A stretch of 64,000 nt of DNA from Pseudomonadales bacterium (GCA_022827905.1 JAJEIQ010000039.1:42669-106668), one strand, 5' to 3'; positions 53,718-64,000 are shown, counted from the stretch's first letter. Program-made: numbers and translations. Notes: generated by a model from the letters alone, not told the origin.

Positions 53718-55108
53718 TCAGATGATTTCAAAGTAGCGTTCAAGCTGCCAGTCGTTGACGTGGCGTTCGTATTCGCGGCACTCCCAACGGCGGGTCATGG
53801 CAAAGTGATCGACGAAGGCATCGCCGAGCAGGCGACGGGCGTGGTCCGAGTGATCCAAGCGATCCGCCGCCGCCCGAAGTTGGCCGGGGAAGCGCCGCTC
53901 GATTGGCAGGTCGTCCTCAGCGTCATAGGCATTGCCCGCCACCGGCGGGCTGGGCTCGAGATCGCCTTCCATACCCTGCCACATGGCCGCCAACGTGCCG
54001 GCGGCGGCCAGATAGGGGTTGGCGTCGGCGCCGCACACGCGGCACTCGATGCGTTGGCTCGACGAGCCGCCGCCGATCACCCGGATCGCCGCGGTGCGGT
54101 TCTCCACGCCCCAGGTCGCGGCGGTCGGCGCCCAGGCGCCCTTGACCAACCGCGCGTAGCTGTTGACGGTGGGTGCGAGCAGCGCCAAGTAGTCGCCAAG
54201 GTGGGTTTCCAATCCGGCCACCGTCGCCCGCTGCAGGTCCGACATGCCGTCTGCGGCATCCGCGTCACGGAAGCAGTTGGCGCCCTGGTCATCGACCAAG
54301 CTGAAGTGGAAGTGACCACTCTGGCCTGGATAGTCCATCGACCACTTGGCCATAAAGGTGGCCATCAGGCCGCGCTGTTGAAAGAACGCCTTGGCGAAGG
54401 TCTTGAAGAGATTGGCCCGGTCGGCGGCTTCGATGCCCGGCGCCGGCGCCAAGGCGGCCTCCCAAACGCCGGGGCCGGTCTCGCAGTGCAGCCCCTCGAG
54501 GTCCAGCCGCAACGCTCGGCAGTTGTCCATGAAGTCGTTGAACAACTCCGAGCGCGCCGAGGCGCGCAGCATCGAGTAGCCAAAGTTGCCCGGCGTCAGG
54601 GGTTTTAGGTTCCGGTAGCCCTTCTCCCGAATGCTGTGCGGCGTTTCCTCGAAGACAAAGAACTCGTACTCGAAGCCCGACACCAGCGTCAGGCCTTGCT
54701 CCGCCAATCGATCAAGCATCATCTGGAGGCGGGTACGCGGACACAGCGGGTGGGGCTCGCCTTGGGCGCCCACGAACTCGCCGATGAAGTAGGGGCAGCT
54801 CTCGTCGGCCAACCAACGCTCGGAGTCCACCACCACGCGGTAGGCGGCGTCGGGGAAACCCGTATGCCAGCCCGTGTAGTCGCCCGCGTCATAGAGCTGG
54901 TCGTCAACATCCCAGCCGAAGACGCAGTCGCAGAAGCCGCCGCCCTTCTCCATCAGGGACTCGAACTTATCGAGGCTAACGGTCTTGCCCCGAATGACGC
55001 CATCGATGTCGGTCAGGCCAATCTTGACCCGCTGCGCCCCCCGCTCGCGGTAGCCGGCGAGTTTTTCCGTCAGTGTCTCGATGGGCGCACCCCTAGTGCT
55101 TGGCTCAT
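53718..55108 (-). CDS. Glutamine-synthetase-like ligase (PuuA-type), apparent frameshift near start
   Basis: About 463 residues after correcting one frameshift. Domains seen: N-terminal beta-grasp (RVKIGLTDIDGVIRGKTVS), the GS catalytic part with FEYEFFVFEE, SGHFHFSL, GVENRTAAIRVIGGG and ECRVCGADANPYLAAAG. Similar proteins ligate glutamate to putrescine or other amines. In this frame no ATG, GTG or TTG precedes 54953, which would cut off about 50 conserved residues. ATG at 55108, coupled to the cnoX stop as TGATG, would begin the gene if one base were added to the C run at 55090-55093 or if a -1 shift occurs there. Confidence 0.78.
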
Positions 55109-55953
55109 CAGTGCATGAAGTTGAACATCCGCCGACGGTAGGCGTTGGCCAGTTCGTTGCCTTTGCCGAGCACCGTGAAGATGCGGATCATGGTGAGGCG
55201 CCCGATGTCGTCGCCGTAGCTGCGGTCGGTTTGCAGCACCTTGAGAGCGCTTTCCAGGGCAGCCTCGAAATTCTCGGCGGCGGCTTCCACGACGGCTAGC
55301 TGATGGAGCGCTTCGACGTTCTCCGGATCATTGGCCAGTTTGCGCAGCAACTGCTCTTGCGGAGGCACCGCGGCGGCCTCATCAGCCAATGCCAACCGGG
55401 TTTCCGGCCGGTCCCGCTCCGGCGCGTCCGCCGGCACCGTCTCCAAAGCCTTGCGGGCCCCATCCAGATCGCCCTGCCGAACCAGCACGTCGGCCAACTC
55501 GACGCGGAAGGAGGCGTTGTTGGGCTCTTCCGCGATAGCCCGCTGAAGAAACCCCAGGGCGCTCGTGAAATCCCTACCCTCCAGGTACTGGCCGAGCTGG
55601 GCTTTGGTCACGTCGGCTGCGGACAGGGTGAGTTGATCGAATAAGGACCGCAGCGCCTGTTCCGGTTGCGGTCCTTCGACCTGATGCGCGATCTGTCCCT
55701 TGTCGATGACCCTCAGGCTCGGCAACGCCTGCACCCGCAGATGCTGGGCCAAGGTGGGGTCGGCGGCCACATCGACCAAGCCGAGCAGCACCTTGCCCCC
55801 GTATTGACCCACCAGCTGCTCCAGTTGGCGCTTGGCTTCGGCAGCAGGCGCGGACTGGTCGGCCCAGAACAGCACCACCACCGGCACGGTGGCGGATCGT
55901 TCCACCACATCGGCCTGAAAGGAGTCGGGCGTGACGTTGAATGCGTATTCCAC
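55108..55953 (-). CDS. cnoX: CnoX/YbbN-like thioredoxin-fold chaperedoxin
   Basis: 281 residues: an N-terminal thioredoxin-like domain (FQADVVERSATVPVVVLFWADQSAPAAEAKRQLEQL) and C-terminal tetratricopeptide-like helices (FTSALGFLQRAIAEEPNNASFRVELADVLVRQGDLDGARKAL). The active site WADQSAP lacks cysteines, as in CnoX, which guards chaperone substrates under oxidative stress. The GTG start at 55953 matches the family's VEYAFNVTPDSF beginning. bamC precedes it by 46 bases. Confidence 0.88.
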   Translation of the reverse strand: MEYAFNVTPDSFQADVVERSATVPVVVLFWADQSAPAAEAKRQLEQLVGQYGGKVLLGLVDVAADPTLAQHLRVQALPSLRVIDKGQIAHQVEGPQPEQALRSLFDQLTLSAADVTKAQLGQYLEGRDFTSALGFLQRAIAEEPNNASFRVELADVLVRQGDLDGARKALETVPADAPERDRPETRLALADEAAAVPPQEQLLRKLANDPENVEALHQLAVVEAAAENFEAALESALKVLQTDRSYGDDIGRLTMIRIFTVLGKGNELANAYRRRMFNFMH

Positions 55954-55999
55954 TGATCTACCGCTCTTTCTCCAATTTCCGCTGCAGCACTTGGCCCGC

Positions 56000-57109
56000 C
56001 TAGGCCGAGAACTCCCGAACCAGCACCAACACCTGCTGGGCAAACTCCGCCGGCACGGATTGGCCGGCCCGGTCCCGCACGCTCAGCGCGTAGTGGCCGC
56101 TTTCCTCCTCGGTTAGGCGCAGCGCCACCTCCGGCACGTCGCCACCGCCACGGGAGGAAAAAAGGCGCCGAAAAAAGCCCCGCTTCTCCTCGCCAAGCAG
56201 CACCTCTTCCGGAATGCGGACGTGGTGGACCCGTGATTGGCGATCGATTTCGAGGACTTCAATGCCAGCATTGTCCAGCGCTTGGCTGAGCGTCGCCCAC
56301 GCCCGCTCCTCGTCGAGGAACAGCCTCAGAATGGGCTGGCCCGCTTCGTCCCTGGCCAGCTCCGACTTGACCTGCCCGACGATTTCCTGAGCCACCATGG
56401 AGACGGTCTGCTCGGCCACCCGGGCGGCGATGTAGGCACCGAGTTCGTTGAGCAAGCGCCGCTCAACCTCAACCAGACCGGAGGCGAATTGATCCAAGTC
56501 AGCCGGCGCTTCCCCCTCGGAGGCGGCTCCCGCGTCTCCTTGGTGGCGCATGTGGACTTCGGAAGTCAGCTCCCTCAAGCCCTGTTCAACTTGCAGCAGC
56601 AGGCGATCCCGTCCGTCTTGCGTGGCAGGGGATTTGACGTCCTTGAGCAGGGAGCGGACCACGTCCCTATAAGGCTCGTCCTCGATGCTGAGCCATTCGG
56701 TGGTGATGCGCCCCCGTCCCGGCTGCTCCGAGACCACGCCAACGCCGTTTTCCGCCAGGAACTGCTTGATCTTCGGCCACACGGTAGTGGGCGCCTCCGG
56801 CACCACCAGCCAGATGCGCTCGCCCAGCCGCTGAATGCGGATCGCGTCGCGGTTGTCGTTGGCGTAGATGGCGTCCGGCAGGGGTGCCCGGCCGGGATAG
56901 AAGCGGGCGTTCTCCTGAGCGGGCACCGGCGGAATGGGGAATGGGTCTTCGAGGGTTTCGCCCAAGTCTTCGGGAATGACCAGCCGAGGCGCCTCCTGGG
57001 CGTCGATGTAGTCGTCGGACCGATTGACGAAGAAGCCGCGATCGTCGGAAAACCAGCCGCAACCGCTGGCAAGAAGCAGCAAGACAAGGACGGCGGCGGT
57101 TCTGGTCAC
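56000..57109 (-). CDS. bamC: Outer-membrane assembly lipoprotein BamC
   Basis: 369-residue lipoprotein of the BAM complex. The lipobox is LLLASGC, then the N-terminal unstructured part (DDYIDAQEAPRLVIPEDLGE, which binds BamD). Two helix-grip domains follow (IWLVVPEAPTTVWPKIKQFLAENGV and ERAWATLSQALDNAGIEVLEID). It directly follows dapA with a three-base gap, the classic gammaproteobacterial dapA-bamC order. Confidence 0.94.
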   Translation of the reverse strand: MTRTAAVLVLLLLASGCGWFSDDRGFFVNRSDDYIDAQEAPRLVIPEDLGETLEDPFPIPPVPAQENARFYPGRAPLPDAIYANDNRDAIRIQRLGERIWLVVPEAPTTVWPKIKQFLAENGVGVVSEQPGRGRITTEWLSIEDEPYRDVVRSLLKDVKSPATQDGRDRLLLQVEQGLRELTSEVHMRHQGDAGAASEGEAPADLDQFASGLVEVERRLLNELGAYIAARVAEQTVSMVAQEIVGQVKSELARDEAGQPILRLFLDEERAWATLSQALDNAGIEVLEIDRQSRVHHVRIPEEVLLGEEKRGFFRRLFSSRGGGDVPEVALRLTEEESGHYALSVRDRAGQSVPAEFAQQVLVLVREFSA

Positions 57110-57112
57110 AAA

Positions 57113-57985
57113 TCAACCCCCAACCGCAGTCACGGCGGCCATGACCTCGGCGCGCCGGCCTTCCGACAGCGGCAGCAGCGGCAGGCGAATGCCCGAGTCG
57201 ATCCGGCCCAAGGCATGCAGGGCCCACTTAACAGGCGACGGGCTGGTCTCCACAAACAACGCGCCATGCACCGGCTGCAGTTCGGCATCCAAAGCTTCGG
57301 CCTGTGCGCGCTCGCCCGCCAGCCAAGCGCTGCAGAAGGCCGCCATCTGCTGCGGCAGCACGTTGGCGGTGACCGATATCGTGCCGACGGCGCCAAGGTG
57401 CAGCATCTCCAAAGTCTGCGCGTCCTCGCCGGACAGCAGGATGAAGTCGTCCCCGCACAGGCGCCGCAGCTCGCCGATGCGGCTGGCGTCACCCGACGCC
57501 TCCTTGATGCCGACGATGTTGTCGATCGCCGCTAGCCGGGCCACGGTGGCGGGCAGCATGTCACAGGCGGTGCGCGGCGGCACGTTGTACAGCACCAAGG
57601 GCACGCCGCTGGCTGCGGAGATGGCCTTGTAGTGATGGTAAAGGCCTTCCTGGGTGGGTTTGTTGTAGTAGGGCGTGACGATCAGGCAGGCGTCGGCGCC
57701 CTCGCGCTCCGCCTCCTGCGTCTGGTGGATGGCCTCGTCCGTCGAGTTGCTGCCAGTGCCCGCAATCACCGGCACTCGGCCATCGACCAGCGCGATGACG
57801 CGGCGAATGACCTCCAGATGCTCCGCCGTCGTCAAGGTGGCGGATTCACCGGTGGTGCCCATGGGCACGATGCCCTGGGTGCCGCTTTCGAGATGCCAAG
57901 CAACCAGCCGCTCAAGGGCCGCCCAATCGAGCGCCCCGGAGGCGGTCATCGGCGTCACCAGCGCGACGATGCTGCCGCTCAGCAT
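57113..57985 (-). CDS. dapA: 4-hydroxy-tetrahydrodipicolinate synthase
   Basis: 290-residue aldolase of lysine and peptidoglycan synthesis. Segments are SIVALVTPMTASGALDWAALERLV, GTTGESATL, the tyrosine in VLYNVPPRTACDM, and the Schiff-base lysine in NIVGIKEASGDASRI. ATG 57985 gives the family N-terminus; the open frame up to 58126 is a shadow. folE2 lies 25 bases upstream. Confidence 0.96.
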   Translation of the reverse strand: MLSGSIVALVTPMTASGALDWAALERLVAWHLESGTQGIVPMGTTGESATLTTAEHLEVIRRVIALVDGRVPVIAGTGSNSTDEAIHQTQEAEREGADACLIVTPYYNKPTQEGLYHHYKAISAASGVPLVLYNVPPRTACDMLPATVARLAAIDNIVGIKEASGDASRIGELRRLCGDDFILLSGEDAQTLEMLHLGAVGTISVTANVLPQQMAAFCSAWLAGERAQAEALDAELQPVHGALFVETSPSPVKWALHALGRIDSGIRLPLLPLSEGRRAEVMAAVTAVGG

Positions 57986-58010
57986 GGATCGTCCAAGAGG
58001 TTTCGCATGG

Positions 58011-58961
58011 TCAAGGAATGGGCAAGTAGCCGTTGTCGACGCCCTTGGTGAACACGCCGACGGCGTCGTGGGCGTGCAGGCTCTCATGGTGCTCGATGCG
58101 CACCCAGAAGTCGCTGAGCCGGCCATCCTCCTGCAGCAGGGCCTTGAGCTTGCGCCCGGAGTCCTCGATGAACATCAGGTTCTGGCCGTTCAAACGGGCG
58201 AACTCCTGCTCATCCTCGCGCTTGACCGCGGTTTGCACCGGCGTCTTGAGGGTGGCTTCCACATCGTCGATCAGGTCGGTGATTGGAAAGTCCACCAAGC
58301 CGTCGCGCAACTTGACCAGCAACCGAGCGATGCTGCGCTGGCTGTGCGGCGTGGCCACGATGCCCTTCTCGGTGCCGAGCCAGGCCTTGACTTCACTGGC
58401 GTTGACGGAGCCGCGACGGCCAAAGTCCGTCTCGAACTGGTTTTGGATCAGTTGCCGGGCCAGCGCCGCCGAGCACGGGCAGGTGGACGAGTAGTAAACG
58501 CCAATGCCAAGCTCCAAGTGAATTTCCCGGCCCATGAGGGTGCCCTTGATGGTGACCGGGTAGTTGTTCCAGCCCGAGTGGTCGCTGACCAAGGCATTGC
58601 GGCGCAGGTAGTAGTCGAACTCGAACTGCACGAAGGCCCGGGTGGACAGCCCCCGATGCGACTCGAGCACCGAGGCGAGCAGCAGCTTCAATCCCGCCGC
58701 GGTCAGCGGCCGGGTATCCGCGTGCTCATCCAGAATGAGGTAGAGGCGGGACATGTGGATGCCCTTGGCCTTGGTGTCCCCCAAGTCCACATAGACCTGC
58801 ACCTTGGTGTGGACCTGCCGGATTGCACCGCCATCGGTCACCAGCAACGGCTGGTGAATCTCGCTCATGCCCACCCAATCGAGCGCCACCTGCGGCTGAT
58901 GCAGTTCGCGGCTGGCGATGTCCGGCATGTCGTTGCTGGCGACCAGCTCCGGCTTGGTCAT
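58011..58961 (-). CDS. folE2: GTP cyclohydrolase IB FolE2
   Basis: 316-residue type IB GTP cyclohydrolase, making dihydroneopterin triphosphate for folate or queuosine. The catalytic cysteine region is YSSTCPCSAALARQ with VATPHSQRS, and FWVRIEHHESLHAHDAVGV ends the protein. FolE2 works without zinc, and in other bacteria it is often zinc-limitation regulated. No Zur site was identified. No folE homologue lies in the window. Confidence 0.94.
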   Translation of the reverse strand: MTKPELVASNDMPDIASRELHQPQVALDWVGMSEIHQPLLVTDGGAIRQVHTKVQVYVDLGDTKAKGIHMSRLYLILDEHADTRPLTAAGLKLLLASVLESHRGLSTRAFVQFEFDYYLRRNALVSDHSGWNNYPVTIKGTLMGREIHLELGIGVYYSSTCPCSAALARQLIQNQFETDFGRRGSVNASEVKAWLGTEKGIVATPHSQRSIARLLVKLRDGLVDFPITDLIDDVEATLKTPVQTAVKREDEQEFARLNGQNLMFIEDSGRKLKALLQEDGRLSDFWVRIEHHESLHAHDAVGVFTKGVDNGYLPIP

Positions 58962-59011
58962 TCAATCGGTTCCTGTCAATGCCTTGCTGGTGATTGTACT
59001 TGACTCGGACG

Positions 59012-60516
<1,505 letters not shown>

Positions 60517-60550
60517 TTAAGGAGAAATGCTCGGCGAACTGCCCCGCCGG

Positions 60551-61420
60551 TCAGCCCTCGTCGCTCTTGAGGTACTTGAAGAACTCGCTGTTGGGATCGA
60601 GCACCAGCATGTCGCTCTTGTCGCCGAACACCTTGGCGTAGGCGTTGAGGCTGCGGGTGAACTCGTAGAACTCCGGATCCTTGTTGAAGGCGTTCGCATA
60701 GATCGCCGCCGCACTGGCGTCGCCATCGCCGCGAATCCGCTCCGCCTCCCGATACGCCTCCGCCTCGATGACCACGGTCTGCCGTTCCGCATCGGCGCGA
60801 ATGCCGAGCGCAAGCTCCTGGCCCTGCGCCCGATACTGCCGCGCCTCGATCTCCCGCTCCGAATTCATGCGGTCATAGACCGAGGTGGAGACCTCGGTCG
60901 GCAGGTCGATGCGCTTGACCCGCACATCGATGACTTCAATGCCCACCGCCTCCTTCATCACCCGGTTGAGGTCGGCGGTGAGCTCCTGCATGAGCTGGTC
61001 GCGCTCCCCGGAAATGACCTCGTGCATGTCGCGGCGGCTGATGGCGTTGCGCAGGCCCTCATTGACCCGTTCCTGCAGCACGCGATTGGCGCGGTTCTCG
61101 TCGCCGGAACTGGCCGTGTAGTAGTTTGGCACATCGACGATCCGCCACTTGGCGAAGGAATCGACGATCAGGGGCTTCTTCTCCAAGGTGTAGTAGGTTT
61201 CCGGCCTGGAATCCAAGGTCAGCACCCGGGCATCGAACTTCTTGACCTCTTCGGCGATCGGCAGCTTGAAGTGCAGGCCCGGCGGCACGTCCGCGGTGGC
61301 GACCGCGCCAAAGCGCAGCAGCACCGCCCGCTCGGTCTGCTCAACGATGAAAAGGCTTTGCCCGAGCAGCAGCAGGGCCACCAGGGTGATGACGACCAGA
61401 ATCAGGTTGCGAAGGTTCAT
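60551..61420 (-). CDS. hflC: HflC protein, modulator of FtsH protease
   Basis: 289-residue SPFH/band-7 protein with an N-terminal membrane helix (LILVVITLVALLLLGQSLF). VEQTERAVLLRFG and the C-terminal coiled region RIRGDGDASAAAIYANAFNKDPEFYEFTRSL are typical of HflC. It forms a membrane complex with HflK around FtsH. It follows hflK by 11 bases. Confidence 0.97.
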   Translation of the reverse strand: MNLRNLILVVITLVALLLLGQSLFIVEQTERAVLLRFGAVATADVPPGLHFKLPIAEEVKKFDARVLTLDSRPETYYTLEKKPLIVDSFAKWRIVDVPNYYTASSGDENRANRVLQERVNEGLRNAISRRDMHEVISGERDQLMQELTADLNRVMKEAVGIEVIDVRVKRIDLPTEVSTSVYDRMNSEREIEARQYRAQGQELALGIRADAERQTVVIEAEAYREAERIRGDGDASAAAIYANAFNKDPEFYEFTRSLNAYAKVFGDKSDMLVLDPNSEFFKYLKSDEG

Positions 61421-61431
61421 CGGCGGCCTCC

Positions 61432-62571
61432 TCAGCGGGTGTCGCGGCCGCGGCCGTCGGCGACCCGGCTGTTGATTTCGCGGATGACCGCATCGGCCAG
61501 GTTGCGCACGGTGTCCTGGGTGGCCGCGCCGCCGGCCCCGGCGACGCCGGACTGCACGAAGCGGTCAAGCGGCAGGTACATCAGGTTGTTGCCGCCCTCC
61601 ACATCGACCATGATTTTCGAACTGGTCGAGAGTACGGATTCGATGGAATCCAAGTAGAGCCGGTCTCTGGTGACCTCCTTGGCCAAGGAGTACTCGGCCA
61701 ACAGCTTCTCGAAGCGCTGCGCCTCGCCCTCGGAGCGGGCCACCACCTGGTCCCGGTATGCGCTGGCCTGCTCGATGAGCTTCTGCGCCTCGCCGCGCGC
61801 CGTGGGAATGATGCTCTCGGCGTAGGCATTGGCCTCGTTGATGACCCGCTGCTCGTCCTCCTTGGCTTTTTGCACGTCGTTGAAGGCGTCGCGGACCTGG
61901 GACGGCGGGGCGCTCTCGTCGATGTTCACCTTGCTGACCAAGATGCCCGTCTCGTAGCGGTTGAGGTAGGACTGCAGGCGTTCCTGCACCTCGACGGCAA
62001 TGGCGGCGCGGCCGTCGGTGATCACCTGATCCATGATCGAGCCGCCCACCACATGGCGCAGGGCGCTCTCCGTGGCGTGGTCCAGGCTGACTTCCGGGTT
62101 GCGCACCATGACCAGGAAGGCGACGGGGTCATCGACCACGTACTGCACGGTCATGCTGACATCGACGATGTTCTCATCCTCGGTCAGCATCAGCGCCTGG
62201 TGCTTCTTGGAGCGCACTTGGGTGACGTTGACCTTGCGCACCCGGTCGATCAGCGGCGGGTTCCAATGCAGGCCAGGCATGACGATGTTTTGCTGCACGG
62301 CGCCGAAGCGAAACACGACGCCACGCTCGCCTTGGTCAATCTGGTACAGGCCGAAAAACCCGTAAATGGCGGCAAGCGCCACCAAGCCCGCGCCCAGCAG
62401 GCCAGTGCTCAATTTGCCGCTGCCACTGCCGCCGCCGCTTCGGCCCCCGCCGAAAATGCCGGTCAATTGCGACTTCAGCTTTCTGAAGGCTTCATCAAGG
62501 TCTGGCGGCCCCTTGTCGCCTTGATTGCCCCAAGGATCCCGGCCGCCGCCACCCGGTTCATTCCACGCCAT
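61432..62571 (-). CDS. hflK: HflK protein, modulator of FtsH protease
   Basis: 379-residue SPFH protein. The N-terminus is Gly-rich (MAWNEPGGGGRDPWGNQGDKGPPDLDE), followed by one transmembrane helix (GLVALAAIYGFFGLYQIDQGE) and the band-7 domain (GVVFRFGAVQQNIVMPGLHWNPP). SSKIMVDVEGGNNLMYLPLD is the typical C-terminal segment. ATG 62571 is used because GGAG lies six bases upstream; the in-frame start at 62583 is too close to it. Confidence 0.97.
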   Translation of the reverse strand: MAWNEPGGGGRDPWGNQGDKGPPDLDEAFRKLKSQLTGIFGGGRSGGGSGSGKLSTGLLGAGLVALAAIYGFFGLYQIDQGERGVVFRFGAVQQNIVMPGLHWNPPLIDRVRKVNVTQVRSKKHQALMLTEDENIVDVSMTVQYVVDDPVAFLVMVRNPEVSLDHATESALRHVVGGSIMDQVITDGRAAIAVEVQERLQSYLNRYETGILVSKVNIDESAPPSQVRDAFNDVQKAKEDEQRVINEANAYAESIIPTARGEAQKLIEQASAYRDQVVARSEGEAQRFEKLLAEYSLAKEVTRDRLYLDSIESVLSTSSKIMVDVEGGNNLMYLPLDRFVQSGVAGAGGAATQDTVRNLADAVIREINSRVADGRGRDTR

Positions 62572-62619
62572 GCGGTGCTCCACTAATGGATGAGTTCTCA
62601 GTGGCCCAAGTGTACTGCC

Positions 62620-63804
62620 TCAAGTGCATCGGGTCACTTCAAATTTCCGGCGACCGTAGGCGGAGAGATCACGTCGCAAACGGGCCATCAGGCGCTCGTC
62701 GCCGCGCACCTTGAGGCGCATCCCGCCGTCGCCGTTGTGGGTCTCGCCAAGCACCGCTCCCGCAGCATAGAGCCAAGCGCGAACGCCGCCGGCGGAAGCC
62801 GGCAAGTCAACCTCGATGGGCGCTTGAACGCCCAGCGCCGAGCCGATGCGGGAACGCAGCGCATCAAGCCCCTGACCGGTGGCGGCGCTCACTGAAAGGG
62901 CACTAGGAGGGGCGGACTCGGCCTGGGGCAAATCGCACTTGTTGAGCACGTCGACACGCGCTATCGCATCGGCGCCAATCTCCGCCAGCACGGCCTCCAC
63001 ATCGGCGATGCGTTGGTCAAGCCGGGGGGCGGCGCCATCCATCACGTGAATCAGCAGGTCCGCCTGGCTGACTTCCTCGAGAGTGGCCTTGAAGGCGTCA
63101 ATCAGGGTGTGCGGAAGGTGGCTGATGAAGCCGACCGTGTCGGCCAGAACCACTTGGGCCGCGCCGGGAACGTCGATTCGGCGCAGGGTTGGATCCAAGG
63201 TGGCGAACAGCTTGTCCTCGGCAGCCACCCCAGCCGCGGCCAGTGCGTTGAATAGGGTCGATTTTCCGGCATTGGTGTAGCCGACCAAGGCGACGGTCTG
63301 CGCGCCCGAGCGCCGTCGCTGCCGCTGGCCTTGGCTGCGGCGTTTGCGCACCCCCTCAAGCCGAGACTGCACGGACTTGATGCGTGTCGCAAGCATTCTC
63401 TGGTCGAGTTCAAGCTGCGTCTCGCCGGCGCCGCCGCGCAAGCCGATGCCCCCCCTCTGCCGTTCCAAGTGGCTCCAGCCGCCCACCAACTGGGTTTGGG
63501 CGTGGGTAAGCTGCGCGAGTTCCACCTGAAGCTGCCCCTCGAAGGTGCGGGCTCGCTGGGCGAAGATGTGAATGATCAGTTCCGAGCGGCTCATCACCCG
63601 GCAGCCAAGCGCCTCCTCCAGATTGCGCTGCTGGCGCGCTGAAAGGTCGTTGTTGACCACCAGTGTGTTGGCGTCCTGGGCTTCGATGATCTGGCGAATC
63701 TCATCGACCTTGCCCGATCCGACCAACCAACGGGGATGCTCCCGCCGACGCCGCGCGACCACTTGGCCCACCGGGGTCAGGCCGGCGGATGCTGCCAGCT
63801 CCAC
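62620..63804 (-). CDS. hflX: GTPase HflX, N-terminus uncertain
   Basis: 394-residue ribosome-associated GTPase that splits stalled 70S ribosomes. The HflX domain (VRRRREHPRWLVGSGKV-like WLVGSGKVDEIRQII, VVNNDLSARQQRNLEEALGCRVMSRSELIIHIFAQRA), Walker A ALVGYTNAGKSTLFN, switch region DTVGFISHLPHTLIDAF and NKCD motif are all clear. The first usable start codon in frame is GTG at 63804, but the family normally has about 30-50 more residues before this point. The frame stays open to the window end through a 45-base tandem palindromic repeat, so the true start probably lies beyond 64000. Confidence 0.88.
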   Translation of the reverse strand: MELAASAGLTPVGQVVARRRREHPRWLVGSGKVDEIRQIIEAQDANTLVVNNDLSARQQRNLEEALGCRVMSRSELIIHIFAQRARTFEGQLQVELAQLTHAQTQLVGGWSHLERQRGGIGLRGGAGETQLELDQRMLATRIKSVQSRLEGVRKRRSQGQRQRRRSGAQTVALVGYTNAGKSTLFNALAAAGVAAEDKLFATLDPTLRRIDVPGAAQVVLADTVGFISHLPHTLIDAFKATLEEVSQADLLIHVMDGAAPRLDQRIADVEAVLAEIGADAIARVDVLNKCDLPQAESAPPSALSVSAATGQGLDALRSRIGSALGVQAPIEVDLPASAGGVRAWLYAAGAVLGETHNGDGGMRLKVRGDERLMARLRRDLSAYGRRKFEVTRCT

Positions 63805-63825
63805 AGTCTCAGCGATGTCGAGCGA

Positions 63826-63915
63826 GCCCTCAGCCGGGGAGCGCGAGGGGCTCGCCCCTCGCCGGCAAAGGCCCTCAGCCGGGGAGCGCGGGGGGCCTGC
63901 CCCTAATAGGCAAAG
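63826..63915. repeat. Tandem 45-bp repeat with palindromic core, family B-like
   Basis: Two 45-base copies, 63826-63870 and 63871-63915, start GCCCTCAGCCGGGGAGCGCG and end GGCAAAG. The first copy contains the palindrome GCGAGGGGCTCGCCCCTCGC at 63843, matching the 16091 unit with a changed centre. The second has drifted. The 45-base length is a multiple of three, and the hflX reading frame is open through both copies. Confidence 0.85.
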
Positions 63916-63965
63916 CCCTGGACCCGCGCGCAGCGGGATGAAGGGGCACCGAAGTGCTCTTTCCC

Positions 63966-64000
63966 GTTCGTGGGCAATGGGCCCGGCCCACGAACGAACG
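63966..64000. repeat. Inverted repeat at the right window edge
   Basis: CGTTCGTGGGC at 63966-63976 is inverted as GCCCACGAACG, from about 63986 to 63996, around a short GC-rich centre (AATGGGCCCG). It may be part of another repeat cut off by the edge. Confidence 0.5.

Noticed and set aside
63826..63915. CRISPR array or phage attachment site
   Set aside because: Two direct copies abut with no spacer, and there is no integrase or tRNA gene nearby.

Overview
This 64 kb window is high-GC, densely coded DNA from a gammaproteobacterium, probably an uncultivated, possibly marine or host-associated, heterotroph. The evidence is its housekeeping gene order: leuS-lptE-holA at the left end, and hflX-hflK-hflC-purA plus dapA-bamC at the right end. 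mtaD-ubiG-yciK is also a gammaproteobacterial neighbourhood. No rRNA, tRNA, CRISPR array, prophage or insertion sequence was recognised. The species cannot be named from the sequence alone.

Layout. 1-3705: leuS (5' truncated), lptE, holA. 3771-5877: acyl-CoA ligase and a histidine phosphatase on the minus strand. 5978-10560: cobS-cobT followed by a two-gene NAD salvage pair (nicotinate phosphoribosyltransferase, nicotinamidase). 10647-18480: porin, argD, argF, then a minus-strand run of glucokinase, PRISE-type reductase, adenine/adenosine deaminase, ribokinase and cupin. 18689-26922: phosphodiesterase, LLM flavoenzyme, SixA, two membrane proteins, MBL hydrolase, PNPOx-like protein, then mtaD-ubiG-yciK. 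27084-32499: the most interesting segment, an operon-like run of a UGSC selenoprotein, its probable partner, a CYP153-like P450, a second P450 and homogentisate dioxygenase. 32618-37609: nitronate monooxygenase-like, PNPOx-like, class IV aminotransferase, exported adenosine deaminase and an exported TIM-barrel protein. 37707-47112: a sugar or glycoside locus with an MFS permease, GMC oxidoreductase plus its subunit 3, two DUF1080 glycoside hydrolases, a Gfo/Idh/MocA dehydrogenase, an isomerase-like protein and a PHP protein. 47116-52095: coiled-coil protein, FAD oxidase, acyl-CoA ligase, small Cys protein and two VOC proteins. 52121-63804: a long minus-strand series ending (reading right to left) hflX, hflK, hflC, purA, trm112, folE2, dapA, bamC, cnoX, glutamine-synthetase-like, amidotransferase, lipoprotein.

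Key result. Two apparently separate short ORFs (ending at 27371 and starting at 27393) are one gene. The TGA at 27369-27371 is followed by codons for Gly-Ser-Cys, giving the UGSC motif, and by a hairpin at 27376-27412 with the geometry of a bacterial SECIS element. The gene is therefore read here as a 175-residue selenoprotein with Sec at position 96. It is tightly linked to a 358-residue partner and two P450s.

Other structure: three families of palindromic repeats lie between genes (3727, 26948, 32513; 16085; 42362), and one lies in frame inside the 5' part of hflX (63826-63915). The glutamine-synthetase-like gene needs a one-base frameshift at 55090-55093 to join its translationally coupled ATG to the rest of its frame.
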